A DNA stretch of 64,000 bases from Hemibagrus wyckioides (lineage: Eukaryota > Chordata > Actinopteri > Siluriformes > Bagridae): positions 8,764,001 to 8,828,000 of the forward strand of contig NC_080727.1 in the NCBI RefSeq assembly GCF_019097595.1. Direction: 5' to 3'. The position numbers and the translations under genes are program-made. Positions 48,201 to 58,935 of this stretch are shown here, piece after piece; within the stretch, counting starts at the first letter, position 1, and the number at the start of each line of letters is the position of its first letter. Below the pieces are notes generated by a model. That model did no database searches and was not told the origin of the DNA. It saw nothing but the letters and a program-made list of their open reading frames with translations.

Positions 48201-49838
48201 CGCATACATCTATAGAGGGCCACCATAAACAGAGGAAGAAAACCTTTTAAGGGGAATCTGCAGCCACCGAAGACATCTGACACTTTAGCACACCGAAAGT
48301 TGAAAAATCTGCCACATAGAGATTAAAGTTTGCTTGGACTAATGACTTACATAATGTATACAATTACCCTGCTAATGATCACTATAAGGTTGACTGAGGG
48401 TTTGGAGTCCAAAGCCAATTTGTTTATCTCTTTAATGAATGTCCAGGAATGCATTGTTCTCAGGGAAAGACATATGCATGCCACATGTCCCGAGTGTAGG
48501 GGCAGGTATTCCATGGGTAGCTCACCCAATTTCTGACTGTGACACTTGTGCCTTGTTGCATACTACCATTAGACAGTTCAATAGTAATACATGTCACAAT
48601 ATCACAATTCCACCAGTTGTGCAGTGTTGTATGCCAGGCTCAGATTTCTGCAATCTGACATATGCCATATCCATTATGACTGATCTAATTCTGCCAACAA
48701 CATTTTGGTGGTGTGTTGAATCTTCCTCTGTACTCTCACCCCATTAGGAGAAATTCCATATACAGCATGTGATTTTGTGTATGAAATGGGTATCCCACTT
48801 AAGTCAGCCAAATCACCCCTACCATTGCAAGGTGAATCTAGGGTAGAAACATGTATTAGGCAGACAAATGTGCATGGTTTAAACATTTGGCTGTAAATCA
48901 GTTGTGTGGTACTTCTCTTTACAATGAGCTACCAGCTAATATTAATGGGAGATGTACCTTAGTTTATGCTTTACCGTCTATTAGAGAGACTTTTCCGATA
49001 ACAGTCCCAATCCGAAACAACCATATTAACACCAATCCTCAAGTATTCACTATGAGAATAGTAGCTATACGGTTTTCTAAAATACGCTCCAGAGCTGATA
49101 AATATGAAGTAGACCTCACTGGAGTACACATGCAACAGGGAAAAGTTTGGGAGAAAACAAATGTTTCTTTACAGCAGGACAATACATACCAGTGGGCAAT
49201 ATGTTATAACTGGAATGGTACTATTAAAGAACGGTAAATATTAAATGATATCATACTACTTCAGGTATTCACTGGAAAATTGACTCATTTTAAAGTTTTA
49301 CTCTACTCAATACAATCTTTATCTTGGGATTAGCTACATGCTAAACATATTTGTACCAAAAAGACCGTAGTGTGAGAGCTGGATAATCACTAAGCTTAGC
49401 ATGATTTAGTTATGTTTGTTACTAGTAATAATGTAATTATTACTACTAATAATGTAAGTATTTCAGTGTAAAAATAAAATAAAGTCAAGCTCATCAAATC
49501 GGTGAAGTATTTTGGTGTGTAATTTAAAGCTGTAGGCTAGGTCACTAACTAGCATTAGGCTAATTCTTGACAAAAGAGGATCTCTCTAATGAAGTAGATA
49601 ACATTAGATTGTAACACTGTGTAACCTCAACATGATTTCTTGTAAAATCAGTTGGAGATTAAAGTCACATCCTCCTACCTTGTTGAGGCTGAGGGTGATC
49701 AGGAGGAGTGCTTTCTCTCCACAGGTAGTGGTAAACGCGGTAACCTGCCCCTGCAGACACAACGAGTAGCCCCGTAGCACAGGCGATCTCGCGCACATTC
49801 CAGTTCTTCACTGCCGCTACAAGGCTCCGTAAATCCAT
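42299..49838 (-). CDS. Multi-exon gene with N-terminal membrane anchor; tentatively mitoguardin-like
   Basis: Exons on the minus strand: 49679-49838, 45428-45477, 45075-45155, 44898-44996, 44750-44797, about 44569-44634, 44382-44480, 44228-44278, 44067-44147, 43860-43976, 43701-43744, 43554-43621, 43380-43466, about 42948-43038, 42739-42816, 42547-42633, 42299-42439. Most have AG acceptors and GT donors and join in phase. Exon 1 starts MDLRSLVAAVKNWNV and has a hydrophobic anchor (EIACATGLLVVSAGAGY). The middle is acidic; the end reads LHHYNFVDAFYELVFRCFTS, KFVGGFLERLMALIRTW and YYPAALAHAVCRLLMQHV. The order NFLFVAGKKIV, YEDLIRFLRTP, then NFVDAFYELV recalls the Miga/FAM73 domain of outer-mitochondrial-membrane mitoguardins; this is a guess. 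Oddities: exon 7 opens with TAA if spliced like its twin, exons 12 and 13 do not match in phase, and exon 14 lacks a clear donor. It may be decaying or alternatively spliced. Confidence 0.7.
44228..45155 (-). repeat. Tandem duplication of an exon triplet within the gene
   Basis: Exons at 45075-45155, 44898-44996 and 44750-44797 are repeated as 44569-44634, 44382-44480 and 44228-44278. The introns match as well: TAAACATTAGAACTTGTACA and GAAGGGTGTGTGT occur in both. The second and fifth exons have equal length (99 nt). In the downstream copy the first codon TCA has become TAA and the first exon's acceptor is lost. Confidence 0.85.
45595..45931 (+). mobile_element. Endogenous retrovirus 2: 5' LTR
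   Basis: Begins TGTTGT and ends ACAACA, a perfect 6-bp terminal inverted repeat, directly before the primer binding site. A TATA box (TATAAATA) is at 45816-45823. No matching 3' LTR was found near the end of env, so the provirus is truncated at its 3' side. Confidence 0.8.
45934..45951 (+). promoter_or_regulatory. Primer binding site, tRNA-His type
   Basis: TGGTGCCGTGACCCGGAT begins two bases after the LTR. It differs by one base from the tRNA-His primer binding site used by HERV-H and some fish retroviruses. It fixes both the LTR end and the plus-strand direction. Confidence 0.85.
46199..46357 (+). repeat. 60-bp tandem repeat in the retroviral leader
   Basis: About 2.6 units with an exact 60-bp period. 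Units at 46261-46320 and 46321-46357 are identical over their overlap; the first has a few changes. Key words: CTGTACATCTTCTGTAATGG and TGTGTGGTAACAAATTGTTT. It lies between the primer binding site and gag. Confidence 0.9.
46404..49237 (+). pseudogene. Endogenous retrovirus 2: gag, integrase tail and env remnants
   Basis: The first gag frame (46404-46802, 132 codons) is intact over its length and basic, with a coiled-coil-like end (ELKLQNNELQACVSSLTKKL). A second gag part follows at about 47000-47430 with stops. At 47435-47740 gag-like sequence passes directly into an integrase C-terminal domain (PKWQRPFQVLLVTAAAVLC), so protease, RT, RNase H and the integrase core are deleted. Env remnants occupy about 48320-49237 with scattered Cys and N-x-S/T sites and several frame breaks. 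The whole lies antisense in the first intron of the 42-50 kb gene. It cannot encode a working virus. Confidence 0.75.
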
Positions 49839-50035
49839 CGTGTTTTTTCTCTCGAGACGCTTTCCGTAGAGCTGATAGACGATGTTGATCCGTTGCCAGT
49901 CAGAGTCTCAATGAGTTGTTTTAATTTAAAATCGTCCACTGCAACGCTTCATCACCATGGAGACAGGTAACACAAACAATTTGAAGAACAAGCACGCGCA
50001 CAGGTTCTCCAACCGGGGCTCCCGACCCCACGTGA
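49839..50035 (-). promoter_or_regulatory. 5' flank of the 42-50 kb gene: X-box-like and E-box motifs
   Basis: Upstream of the ATG at 49838 there is TCACCATGGAGAC (49952-49964), close to an RFX X-box, and a CACGTG palindrome (50029-50034). No TATA box. The motifs are seen in the sequence; their use is inference. Confidence 0.35.
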
Positions 50036-50120
50036 GCTTGAGTCTCTGATTTGATTAAGATAATATTTAATAATAATTAATATTTAATTAAATAATAACT
50101 AACCAATAATAAAAATGGTA

Positions 50121-50126
<6 letters not shown>

Positions 50127-50182
<56 letters not shown>
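50127..50182. repeat. (TA)n microsatellite, left of Tc1
   Basis: TA run interrupted by the Tc1 element; it continues at 51440-51484 on the far side. Confidence 0.95.
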
Positions 50183-50191
<9 letters not shown>

Positions 50192-51430
50192 TATATTGCC
50201 AAAAGTATTCGCTCACCTGCCTTGACTCGCATATGAACTTAAGTGACATCCCATTCCTAATCCATAGGGTTCAATATGACGTCGGTCCACCCTTTGAAGC
50301 TATAACAGTTTCGACTCTTCTGAGAAGGCTGTCCACAAGGTTTAGGAGTGTGTTTATGGGAATTTTTGACCATTCTTCCAGAAGCGCGTTTGTGAGGTCA
50401 CACACTGATGTTGGACGAGAAGGCCTGGCTCTCAGTCTCCGCTCTAATTCATCCCAAAGGTGTTCTATCGGGTTGAGGTCAGGACTCTGTGCAGGCCACT
50501 CAAGTTCATCCACACCAGACTCTGTCATCCATGTCTTTATGGACCTTGCTTTGTGCACTGGTGCACAGTCATGTTGGAAGAGGAAGGGGCCAGCTCCAAA
50601 CTGTTCCCACAAAGTTGGGAGCATGGAATTGTCCAAAATGTCTTGGTATGCTGAAGCATTCAGAGTTCCTTTCACTGGAACTAAGGGGCCAAGCCCAGCT
50701 CCTGAAAAACAACCCCACACCATAATCCCCCCTCCACCAAACTTTACACTTGGCACAATGCAGTCAGACAAGTACCGTTCTCCTGGCAACCGCCAAACCC
50801 AGACTCGTCCATCAGATTGCCAGATGGAGAAGCGAGGATTCGTCACTCCAGAGAACGTGTCTCCACTGCTCTAGAGTCCAGTGGCGGCGTGCTTTACACC
50901 ACTGCATCCGACGCTTTGCATTGCACTTGGTGATGTATGGCTTGGATGCAGCTGCTCGGCCATGGAAACCCATTCCATGAAGCTCTCTGCGCACTGTTCT
51001 TGAGCTAATCTGAAGGCCACATGAAGTTTGGAGGTCTATAGCGATTGACTCTGCAGAAAGTTGGCGACCTCTTTGCACTATGCGCCTCAGCATCCGCTGA
51101 CCCCGCTCCGTCAGTTTATGTGGCCTACCACTTCGTGGCTGAGTTACTGTCATTCCCAAACTCTTCCACGTTCTTATAATACAGCTTACAGTTGACTGTG
51201 GAATATTTAGGAGCGAGGAAATTTCACGACTGGATTTGTTGCACAGGTGGCATCCTATCACAGTTCCACGCTGGAATTCACTGAGCTCCTGAGAGCGACC
51301 CATTCTTTCACAAATGTTTGTAAAAACAGTCTGCATGCCTAGGTGCTTTTGTACACCTGTGGTCATGGAAGTGATTGGAACACCTGATTCTGATTATTTG
51401 GATGGGTGAGCGAATACTTTTGGCAATATA

Positions 51431-51439
<9 letters not shown>
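50183..51439 (-). mobile_element. Tc1-like transposon, almost intact
   Basis: Both inverted repeats are present (left CTATATTGCCAAAAGTATTC, right its reverse complement) and the element sits in a TA microsatellite, fitting the TA target of Tc1/mariner. The minus strand holds the whole transposase in two frames. 50812-51366 has the helix-turn-helix DNA-binding region (SREISSLLNIPQSTVSCIIR, TQPRSGRPHKL) and the first catalytic Asp (LWSDES). 50271-50846 has the second Asp (QHDCAPVH) and the Glu of [15 protein letters not shown], with 34 residues between (DD34E). The frames overlap where one extra C after GAATC, near 50840, shifts the reading. Apart from this shift I see no stop. Confidence 0.95.

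Positions 51440-51484
<45 letters not shown>
51440..51484. repeat. (TA)n microsatellite, right of Tc1
   Basis: Continuation of the tract interrupted by the transposon. Confidence 0.95.
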
Positions 51485-51490
<6 letters not shown>

Positions 51491-51828
51491 CTGGACTTCA
51501 CAACATAAAACGCTTTTTTGACGACATTTTTTGCAACATACATGTGCTTTACGCATTATTCACTGTTTATTTCCAGCTGTATCCTTAAGAAAACACACCA
51601 TCGGATATATTGAAGTTATAATAATAATAGTAATAATAATAATGTATTGGTCATCATTCAGTCTGGAATTCAGTCTCCTCTTAAGAAGCTCCTCCATGTC
51701 CTGAAGCCAGCAGGCTGAATTGCTTTTGGTGTATAATCAGCTTTATTCTCCTGAAAATATGACCTAACATGCAACGTATGATCCTGACTAAAATGACGAG
51801 GACGCAGTTCTGTGCAGTGTTGCAGATT

Positions 51829-53189
51829 CAGGGTTGCCAGGTCCAATAAAAAATTCCTGCTCAATATAAACCTAAAATCCAGCCAAAGGGAATGAAAACT
51901 AGCCCAATTTTTTCTTTTGTCCGATATCTGCAGGATTTCAATCAAGACTTAATAAACGTTTACTATTGCTTTAATGCACTTTATATTCATTTCATTTGAT
52001 GATTTTAGCCTGTATGCTTTTTTTGTAGTACAGTATGTGCAGAGTGTAGTATGTAATAATACTGCACATGCTACATATTAACAAATATTTTTGATTCAGA
52101 AATTTGGAAGCACTTTGCATGATAAATTCTTTGTAATCTAATATGTAAGTATAAACAACAAATATGAAACAAGAACATTTGTTCTTAGAAAGGATCTGCC
52201 TGTGTCAAATAATGTTCTGGCATTTGAAAAAGGAGCTGCATTTTTTCTGTGCTTTTCAGTAGCACCGTGTGCTACCAGATCACTGTGGTGAGCTCTAATT
52301 TCACTTTTGCAATATTTGCAGGAGGCTCTTTTTTAACATCATTTGGAACACTACGGATCCCTTCCAATAAACCTTTTTCCGTCTCCCATTCTTTGCGATA
52401 TTTTTTTACCATATTTTCCCCATTTACTTGCCATTACATCCGCGGCCTTCACCACCACTCAACATTCGCGGTTTAATTAACGTATGGCAGGGACCCTGGG
52501 CTCAGCCCCCAATGAGGGTATAATAGTAAAAATTAAATAAATAAATAAAATAAAGGTTTGATTAACAGGGTAGGATGGTAAACTTATTGCAGCATTCCAC
52601 TGTATTGTATAGATGTGTATAACATTTGAGTACTGAACAAGCCAAATACGAGTCTTCCTGATCACACACACACTTGTACTCTGATCTTCGCTCTGGGATG
52701 CCACGGTCTAGGATTGAAGAATGTGCTGAAAGATGGGAAGAGCCGAAGTCTGCCGCCGTTTTCATATGAAATTTAAAGGGGACTGAGGCGATCACCAATT
52801 TGTGTAGAGTTTATGGAGAATCGCAGAATTTTTAGGGGGGCTGAGTAGAAATGTTAGAATGTTAGAAAAATGGCCTAGCAATGCCCATGACGTATGGTCA
52901 TTTCTAGATTGTGATGTGACATTAAACTCCAAACGCACCCTTCCAATCAAGTTTCTTCCGGACTAGCTGACGCTGCAGCGGTCCTTGGCTTGCCAGGTAT
53001 TCTGTATTGGGTTAATCCACATTAGGAAACATTTATCTTTATTATTCACAACAGACAAACGTTTTTGCGCGGCCATGATACATTATAAAAGCATCCCAAA
53101 AAATGCAACCCGTGGCTCCATAATTTTTCCCGCAACTGGATTTTCAAAATAGCCCAATTGTGCGGAAAACCGTGACCCTGGCAACACTG
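51829..53189. mobile_element. hAT-type non-autonomous transposon with 8-bp target duplication
   Basis: Left end CAGGGTTGCCAGGTCC; reverse complement of the right end CAGTGTTGCCAGGGTC. Target duplication TGCAGATT is exact on both sides (51821-51828, 53190-53197). Subterminal pairing is also seen (TAGCCCAATTTTTTC on the left, AATAGCCCAATTGTGCG on the right). The 1361-bp interior has no transposase. An AAATA-repeat-tailed piece near 52440-52560 may be a further nested insertion. Confidence 0.93.
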
Positions 53190-53816
53190 TGCAGATTGGA
53201 CTGAAGATTTCCAGCCCAACTACACTTTAAATCCAGCACATTTCAAACAATACCAGTCCAACATGCATACTGTGATAACTAATCCAATAACAAACAGAAA
53301 ACCCAAAACAAATGAGTTAGTGAAACACACACACACACACTAAAAAACCTGTTAAATCGTGAGAAAAAAATGATTACATATAAATAAGAAAGGAATTAAA
53401 CAAATGAAGAAAATAAACAAATAAATAAAAATCACTGAAGACATATTTTGGGATAGCAAAAGATGTACCTTGTGGGGATCACCAAGTAAATTGTTTTGGT
53501 ACTAGGTTGGGGTCACAGGGTCAAATGACCTAGAACGTATTGAAGGAATAGTAATTTTTTTTTTATTAAAAAATAAATTAATAAATAATTACTGTCACTG
53601 GCATACCGGCCTCAGCCACACTTCCACGCTCCCAATCACCAGACTTCTAATCACTCCACCTGCACCCAATTTCCCCGTAACATAAAAAACATAAAAGTAT
53701 TTTGTATTAACATAAAAGTATAAAAGTATTTTGAGTGCATAATGTTAGCCCTGTTAAGTATATGTGACTTCCTTAAAAACATTTAGAAATTTAGAAGAAA
53801 CTTGTCAAGTACTGTA

Positions 53817-55397
53817 TACAGTTTTATGCAAAAGTTTGGGCACCCCTGAAAATGATCATAATTTCAATTTATAATCTGCTTGGTTTTCAAAGTAGCAACT
53901 TCATTTGGATATAATTTATAGCTTATGGAAACAGCAACATTTCAGATCTGAAATAACATTTATTTAATCAACAGATACAATGCAATGTAAATCATAACAA
54001 AAACAGACAGGTGCAAAAATTTGGGCACCCCAATGAAATAATGACATCAATATTTAGTTGAGCCACCTTTTGCTGAAATAACAGCCTGTAGACGCTTCTT
54101 ATAGCAAGTGATAAGTCCTTGAATTCTGCCTGCAGGTATTTTGGACCATTCTTCTTTGCAAAATTTCTCCAGTTCAGTCAGGTTTGATGGCTGGAGAGCA
54201 TGAACAGCCCTTATCAAATTAATCCATAGATTTCTGATGATGTTCAAGTCTGGGGACTGGGATGGCCATTCTAGAACATTGTATCTGTGTCTGTGCATGA
54301 ATTCCTTGGTGGATTTGGAACAGTGCTTTGGGTCATTGTCCTGCTGAAACAACCAACCCCGGCGTAACTTCTTGACTGATTCTTGAACATTGTTCTTGAG
54401 AATCTGCTGATACTGGGTGGAATCCATGTGACCCTCAACTTTGACAAGGTTTCCAGTACCTGTGCTTGCCACACAGCCCCACAGCATGATGGACCCTCCA
54501 CCATGCAAAGCCCCTCTGGTTGTGACCAAATAACTTGTGGTTTCATCTGTCCAGAGGACATTATTTCCAAAACAATTCTGGCTTGTCCAGATGAGCCTTT
54601 GCATACCTTAAACGACTCTGCTTGTTAGCAGTGCGCAGAAAAGGCTTTTTCCACATCACCCTTCCATTCAGCTGTTCCTTGTGCAAAGTTCACTGGACTG
54701 TAGAACGATGTACAATGACATTGTCAGCAGCAAGATGTTCTTGGAGCTCTTTGGAAGTGGTTTGTGGTTTGACCGAGACCATTCTAACCATTCTTCGACT
54801 TTGCCTTTCAGATATCTTTCTTGGTCTGCCACATCTTTCTTTCACAAGGACTGTTCCTGCGGCCTTCCATTTCCTAACTATATTTCTAACTGTGGAGACG
54901 GAGACTTTAGACCTTTGTGACAACTTTTTGTATCCTTTATCCTTTAAATTTATGTTGATGAATTATCCAAGTTTTTAGGTCATTAGAGAGTTCTTTTGAG
55001 GTTCCCATCTTGCTACCTTTCCATAGAGATGAAGGAAAAGCACAACTACCAATCAGCTGCCTTAAATATCTTTTTTCATGATTGGTTTTACCTGTTTCTT
55101 TTTTTCCTTTCTATTGCAATCAATTAGTATTAAGTATTAAGTGACTACATGTATTCAAATCCACACCAATGAGAGGGTGGCCAGACTTTTGCACAGCCTA
55201 TTTTTCACTTTGAATTTTATTTTACACAACACAGTACTGCTACATTGAGAATTTCTGTCTGAAAAACATCACATTATCCAGCCTTCTCTAAAAAAAATAA
55301 AAATAATAATGGCATATCACTACAATCTTTTTTGTAGAGAAAGAACACATTATTATAAAGCCATAGAGGGGTGCCCAAACCTTTGCATAAAACTGTA
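53817..55397 (-). mobile_element. Tc1-like transposon, complete ends, dead transposase
   Basis: Inverted repeats TACAGTTTTATGCAAAAGTT at the left and its counterpart ACCTTTGCATAAAACTGTA at the right. On the minus strand 54690-54923 encodes the second DNA-binding motif (KVSVSTVRNIVRKWKAAG). 54047-54604 encodes the core with LWTDET (first Asp), a deletion that brings it straight to [19 protein letters not shown] (second Asp) and PDLNIIRNLW, where the third catalytic residue, normally Glu in NPIENLW, is Arg. The frame ends normally in VISAKGGSTKY. Confidence 0.93.
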
Positions 55398-56499
55398 TAT
55401 TATGTATTGAGAGTGAAATTCAGCATGGTCAGGTCGACAGTATACAACAATGACATTGTGTCTCCATTTCAGTTTTCAATCAGAGAACAAGGACTGTAAA
55501 CAGTAGGGTAAGTCTCTTTTTTTTGTTGTTTTTAGTATTCAGTAAAGTAATTCAAGCTATTTGAATCCCTCTTTGTATAGTTAACTATTGATAATATTGA
55601 GTGTCTGATAATATTACAGCTGTATCATTTAGGCACAAACAATTGATCACCTCAAGCCACTGATTAAAGGTAATGTGTATGACTGATGTGTCATGGAAAG
55701 TATACATGATCTCTATGGTGGAGAGGATGACAGCATCCCCGATAACAAAAGCTTGCTGAGGACACCTATATAAGGATAGCTATAAGCATAAGGAAAACTA
55801 TATTTGTGTCACACCAGTGAACTATAACTGTGCTTATTCTAAGCCCATGCACTGCAGTTTCAAAGTCATGAAAATGGATGTATATGATCTGCCACTGCTT
55901 TGTTTTACTAAGACACCCATGGGAAAAAAACTGTGCTTTTGAGAAGATGAGATCCTTCAAAGATGAGAGGATTTGGGAGAATTTGTCACTCAGCCATCAG
56001 ATTTCAGTTTTTGCTATTGCATTTATATTGTGTTTGTAAACATGGAGGGATATTTGTGGTCAGTGTTTTTGTTGCTGTTTCCATTTTTTTGTCAAATTCA
56101 CATTCATGCAGTGCTTTTGGCTGAGAGACATCATAATAGACAGCTTCAAACTGAATTACACAGCACAGAGTAAATACATCTGTGTCAGAATGTTATGATT
56201 GACCTAGAGTAGACCTCTCTCGTCAGCCCATTCCGAACTTGTGCATGTTCATACTATTAATCTCGTTCTGCTTTCACAGAGAAGGTTAATGGTAATTTAC
56301 TGGTAATGTTACAACTTTTCATACTGATAAATTGCCGGAAAGAACGTACCGGTATTTTTTTAAAAGGTCCTGTTCACACATGATCTCTTAACAGTAATTA
56401 ACTGGCAATTTACCAGTAAAGACCATATGTGTGTGAAAGAAGCTAATAATAACAAAACATCAAACACTAAAGATTTTTTTTGTTCACACTTAATCTTTT
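55398..56499. other. No gene seen; short repeat relic at 56285-56450
   Basis: 56285-56450 holds an imperfect inverted repeat (GGTAATTTACTGGTAATG against CTGGCAATTTACCAGTAAAG) with GTTCACACATG inside, like the end of a DNA transposon. The rest is unassigned. Confidence 0.4.
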
Positions 56500-58375
56500 T
56501 TAGAGACAACGAAAAGGAGGGAACCACCTTTAACAAGCTCTGGAGTCAGATGGAGGGCTCGTGTTTCACTTGAAAAACGACTGCATGACATTGCAGAAGA
56601 TTTACTACCAGAACCAGCTCAAGCTTACAAAGCTGATGCATATTCCACCACCAATGACAATGACTCAAGACTCTCTCAGACAGACGTGGATTTAGATTCT
56701 ATTTGCACAGACGATTTTGGAGGATTGACTGAAACACAGTGTGTTTCAGAGCCTGACTCTGAATCAGAATCAGAGGTTGCAGATGAGCCAGTCAGCTTTG
56801 TTGAAAGTTTATCCAACTGGTCTGTACAGTTTGGTGTTTCTTTAGTTGCCTTCTCAGCCCTCCTTAGTTTGTTGAGAGTGTACCACCCAGAACTTCCAAA
56901 GGATGCTCGACCCATCCTTAAAACAAAAACTGAATATAAGATCCAACAAAAATGTGGGGGTCGGTGTCATTATAGAGTAACACCCTAACCCAACTAATTG
57001 AAAAGGTTGCAAATGGTTTTACTTTTAAATTGCAAATAAACATTGATGGATTGCTTTTGTTTAAGGGTTCAACTTTACAGTTATGGCCCATTTTAGGACT
57101 TTCGTTAAATGCCCAAATGAAAGAAATTGCTATCAGGCTTTTCTGTGGTACAAAAAAACCAAATACCCCTTATGAATTTTTGAGAGACTTTACCCACGAG
57201 TTAAAGCAGCTGCAGGAAGGAGTCTATTTGAAAGAAAAAAAGGTTTTCTTTGAACTGGATTCTGTTGTATGTGATACCCCTGCTAGAGCTTTTGTAAAAA
57301 ACACAAAGGCTCACAATGGATATCATGGATGTGACAAGTGTTTCCAGCCAGGTGTTTATGTTAACCACAGAATGACACATCCCCAGAATGATTTTGTGTT
57401 ACGGACTGATTCATCAAGTTGACGAGGACCATCATCATGATGGACCACAAGGATTTTTTTGGTCTAGATGTGGGCATGGTGACTAGATTTCCTATACTTT
57501 GCATGTTTAGGTGTCACATGTAAATTGTTAAATGTTTGGCTGCGAGGCCCTTTGAAATTTCGCTTGTCCTCCAGTTGTGTTGATCGCATTTCTCAAACTC
57601 TGACTCAGATGCGTTCGTACATACCAGTTGAATTTGTAAGAAAGCCAAGATATCTGAGAGAACTAGACCGTTGGAAAACTACTGAACTAAGGCAGTTTCT
57701 GTTGTATACTGGTTCTGTTGCTCTGGCACCGTATTTAGATCATAATTTATATAATAACTTTGTTATTTTATACAGGTATTTGCATCCTTGTCAGTCCTCA
57801 GCTGTGTTCTTTGTTTAACAATTATGCAAACATGCTACTCAAAACATTTGTAAAACATGTTGGGGAGCTTTATGGAAAAGATGCCTTAGTGTATAATGTG
57901 CATGTCTTGGTCCACCTGTCAGTTGATGCCAAACTACATGGTTCTTTAGACACTATCTCAGCTTTTCCATATCAAATTACCTCCGTACCCTGAGGAAGTT
58001 TGTGAGAAAGCCAGAATTTCCTCTTGCGCAGATAATAAGAAGGTTATCAGAGGTTGAAAAAAATTAGTAGTGCTGAGTTGCCCTGTAAAGCTTTAAGAAT
58101 GCAACATAATGTTGGACCTGTTCCTGATGGCCTTCAAGCAACAGCACAGTACAGGGAGCTGAGGACTGAACATTGGTCACTGAAAGTTTCTACAGGAGAT
58201 AATGTTTTTGCTATAGGCAAAGACATTTGTGTTATCCATAACATTGTTCAGTCTGTAAAGGAAATTTACGTTGTGTTTAGAGTTTTTACAGAAATTGTAA
58301 ATTTTTTCAACTTTCCAATGAGCTCGGATTTTCTCAGAGTATTTATTGTGTCTCAGGCAACAGGATAGCTACGTT
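56500..58375 (+). pseudogene. CACTA/EnSpm-like transposase, broken
   Basis: Starts near 56503 (TTKRREPPL...). 56686-56988 is an acidic N-terminal part with LLSLLRVYHPELPKDARPIL. 57030-57422 holds LQINIDGLLLFKGSTLQLWP, ELDSVVCDTPARAFVKNTKA and the zinc-binding-like GYHGCDKC. Later come LLNVWLRGPLKFRLSS, LDRWKTTELRQFLLYTGSVA, LVYNVHVLVHLSVDAKLHGS and, at 58054-58368, PVPDGLQATAQYRELRT. The order matches a widespread animal transposase that I relate to the Transposase_21/CACTA type (D...W.V then D....PA); that assignment is inference. Stops and frameshifts at about 56989, 57423, 57818 and 58050 make it non-functional. Element ends were not found. Confidence 0.75.
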
Positions 58376-58679
58376 TAGGGTAGCTAAATCATCACAGATC
58401 TCTCACAAGTGTGTGCTCCTTCCTCACAATTTGTTGTCATGCTCCTCTTGCATACCCACAGTTATAGTACACAACTCTATTAGTTCCAGGATAGGGGTGG
58501 GGTTGTGGAAGGGGAGGGTTTAGGAACAGAGTAATGGGAGACAAAACAAAAAAAAAGTGACTTGACACAAGAATTGATGAAGGGCTGCTTTATACCACAA
58601 AGGTTTCTGGATACTGGATTTTGAAAATGTGAGTATTCCCAATAAATAATAATAGAACTGCTGCCAAAACTACTTGCTG

Positions 58680-58935
58680 TAGCCTATTTGAGACAACTTT
58701 TTCCAGTGGGATAGTTCACCCAAAAATGAAATGTGCTCAACAGAACATTTAGATCAGCGGTTCTCAATTCCAGTCCTCACTTACCACCGCTCTGCATATT
58801 TGGCATGTCTCTCTTATTTAACATACCTGATTCAGATCATCAGCTCGTTAGAAGAGAGCTCCACGCATAAACTGCGTTCTGATTGACATGATCTCTACAC
58901 AGTGTTCACTGCTTCCTACTCCCTGAGCACGGTAG
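58680..58935. repeat. Two short dispersed-repeat relics
   Basis: GGGATAGTTCACCCAAAAAT at 58709 is a hallmark of a common otophysan DNA repeat. CAGCGGTTCTCAATTCCAGT at 58755, followed by GCATGTCTCTCTTATTTAAC, is the left end of a common fish hAT-like MITE. Both are partial. Confidence 0.55.

Noticed and set aside
50233..50874. 213-codon plus-strand frame
   Set aside because: Antisense shadow of the Tc1 transposase, whose catalytic motifs are on the minus strand.
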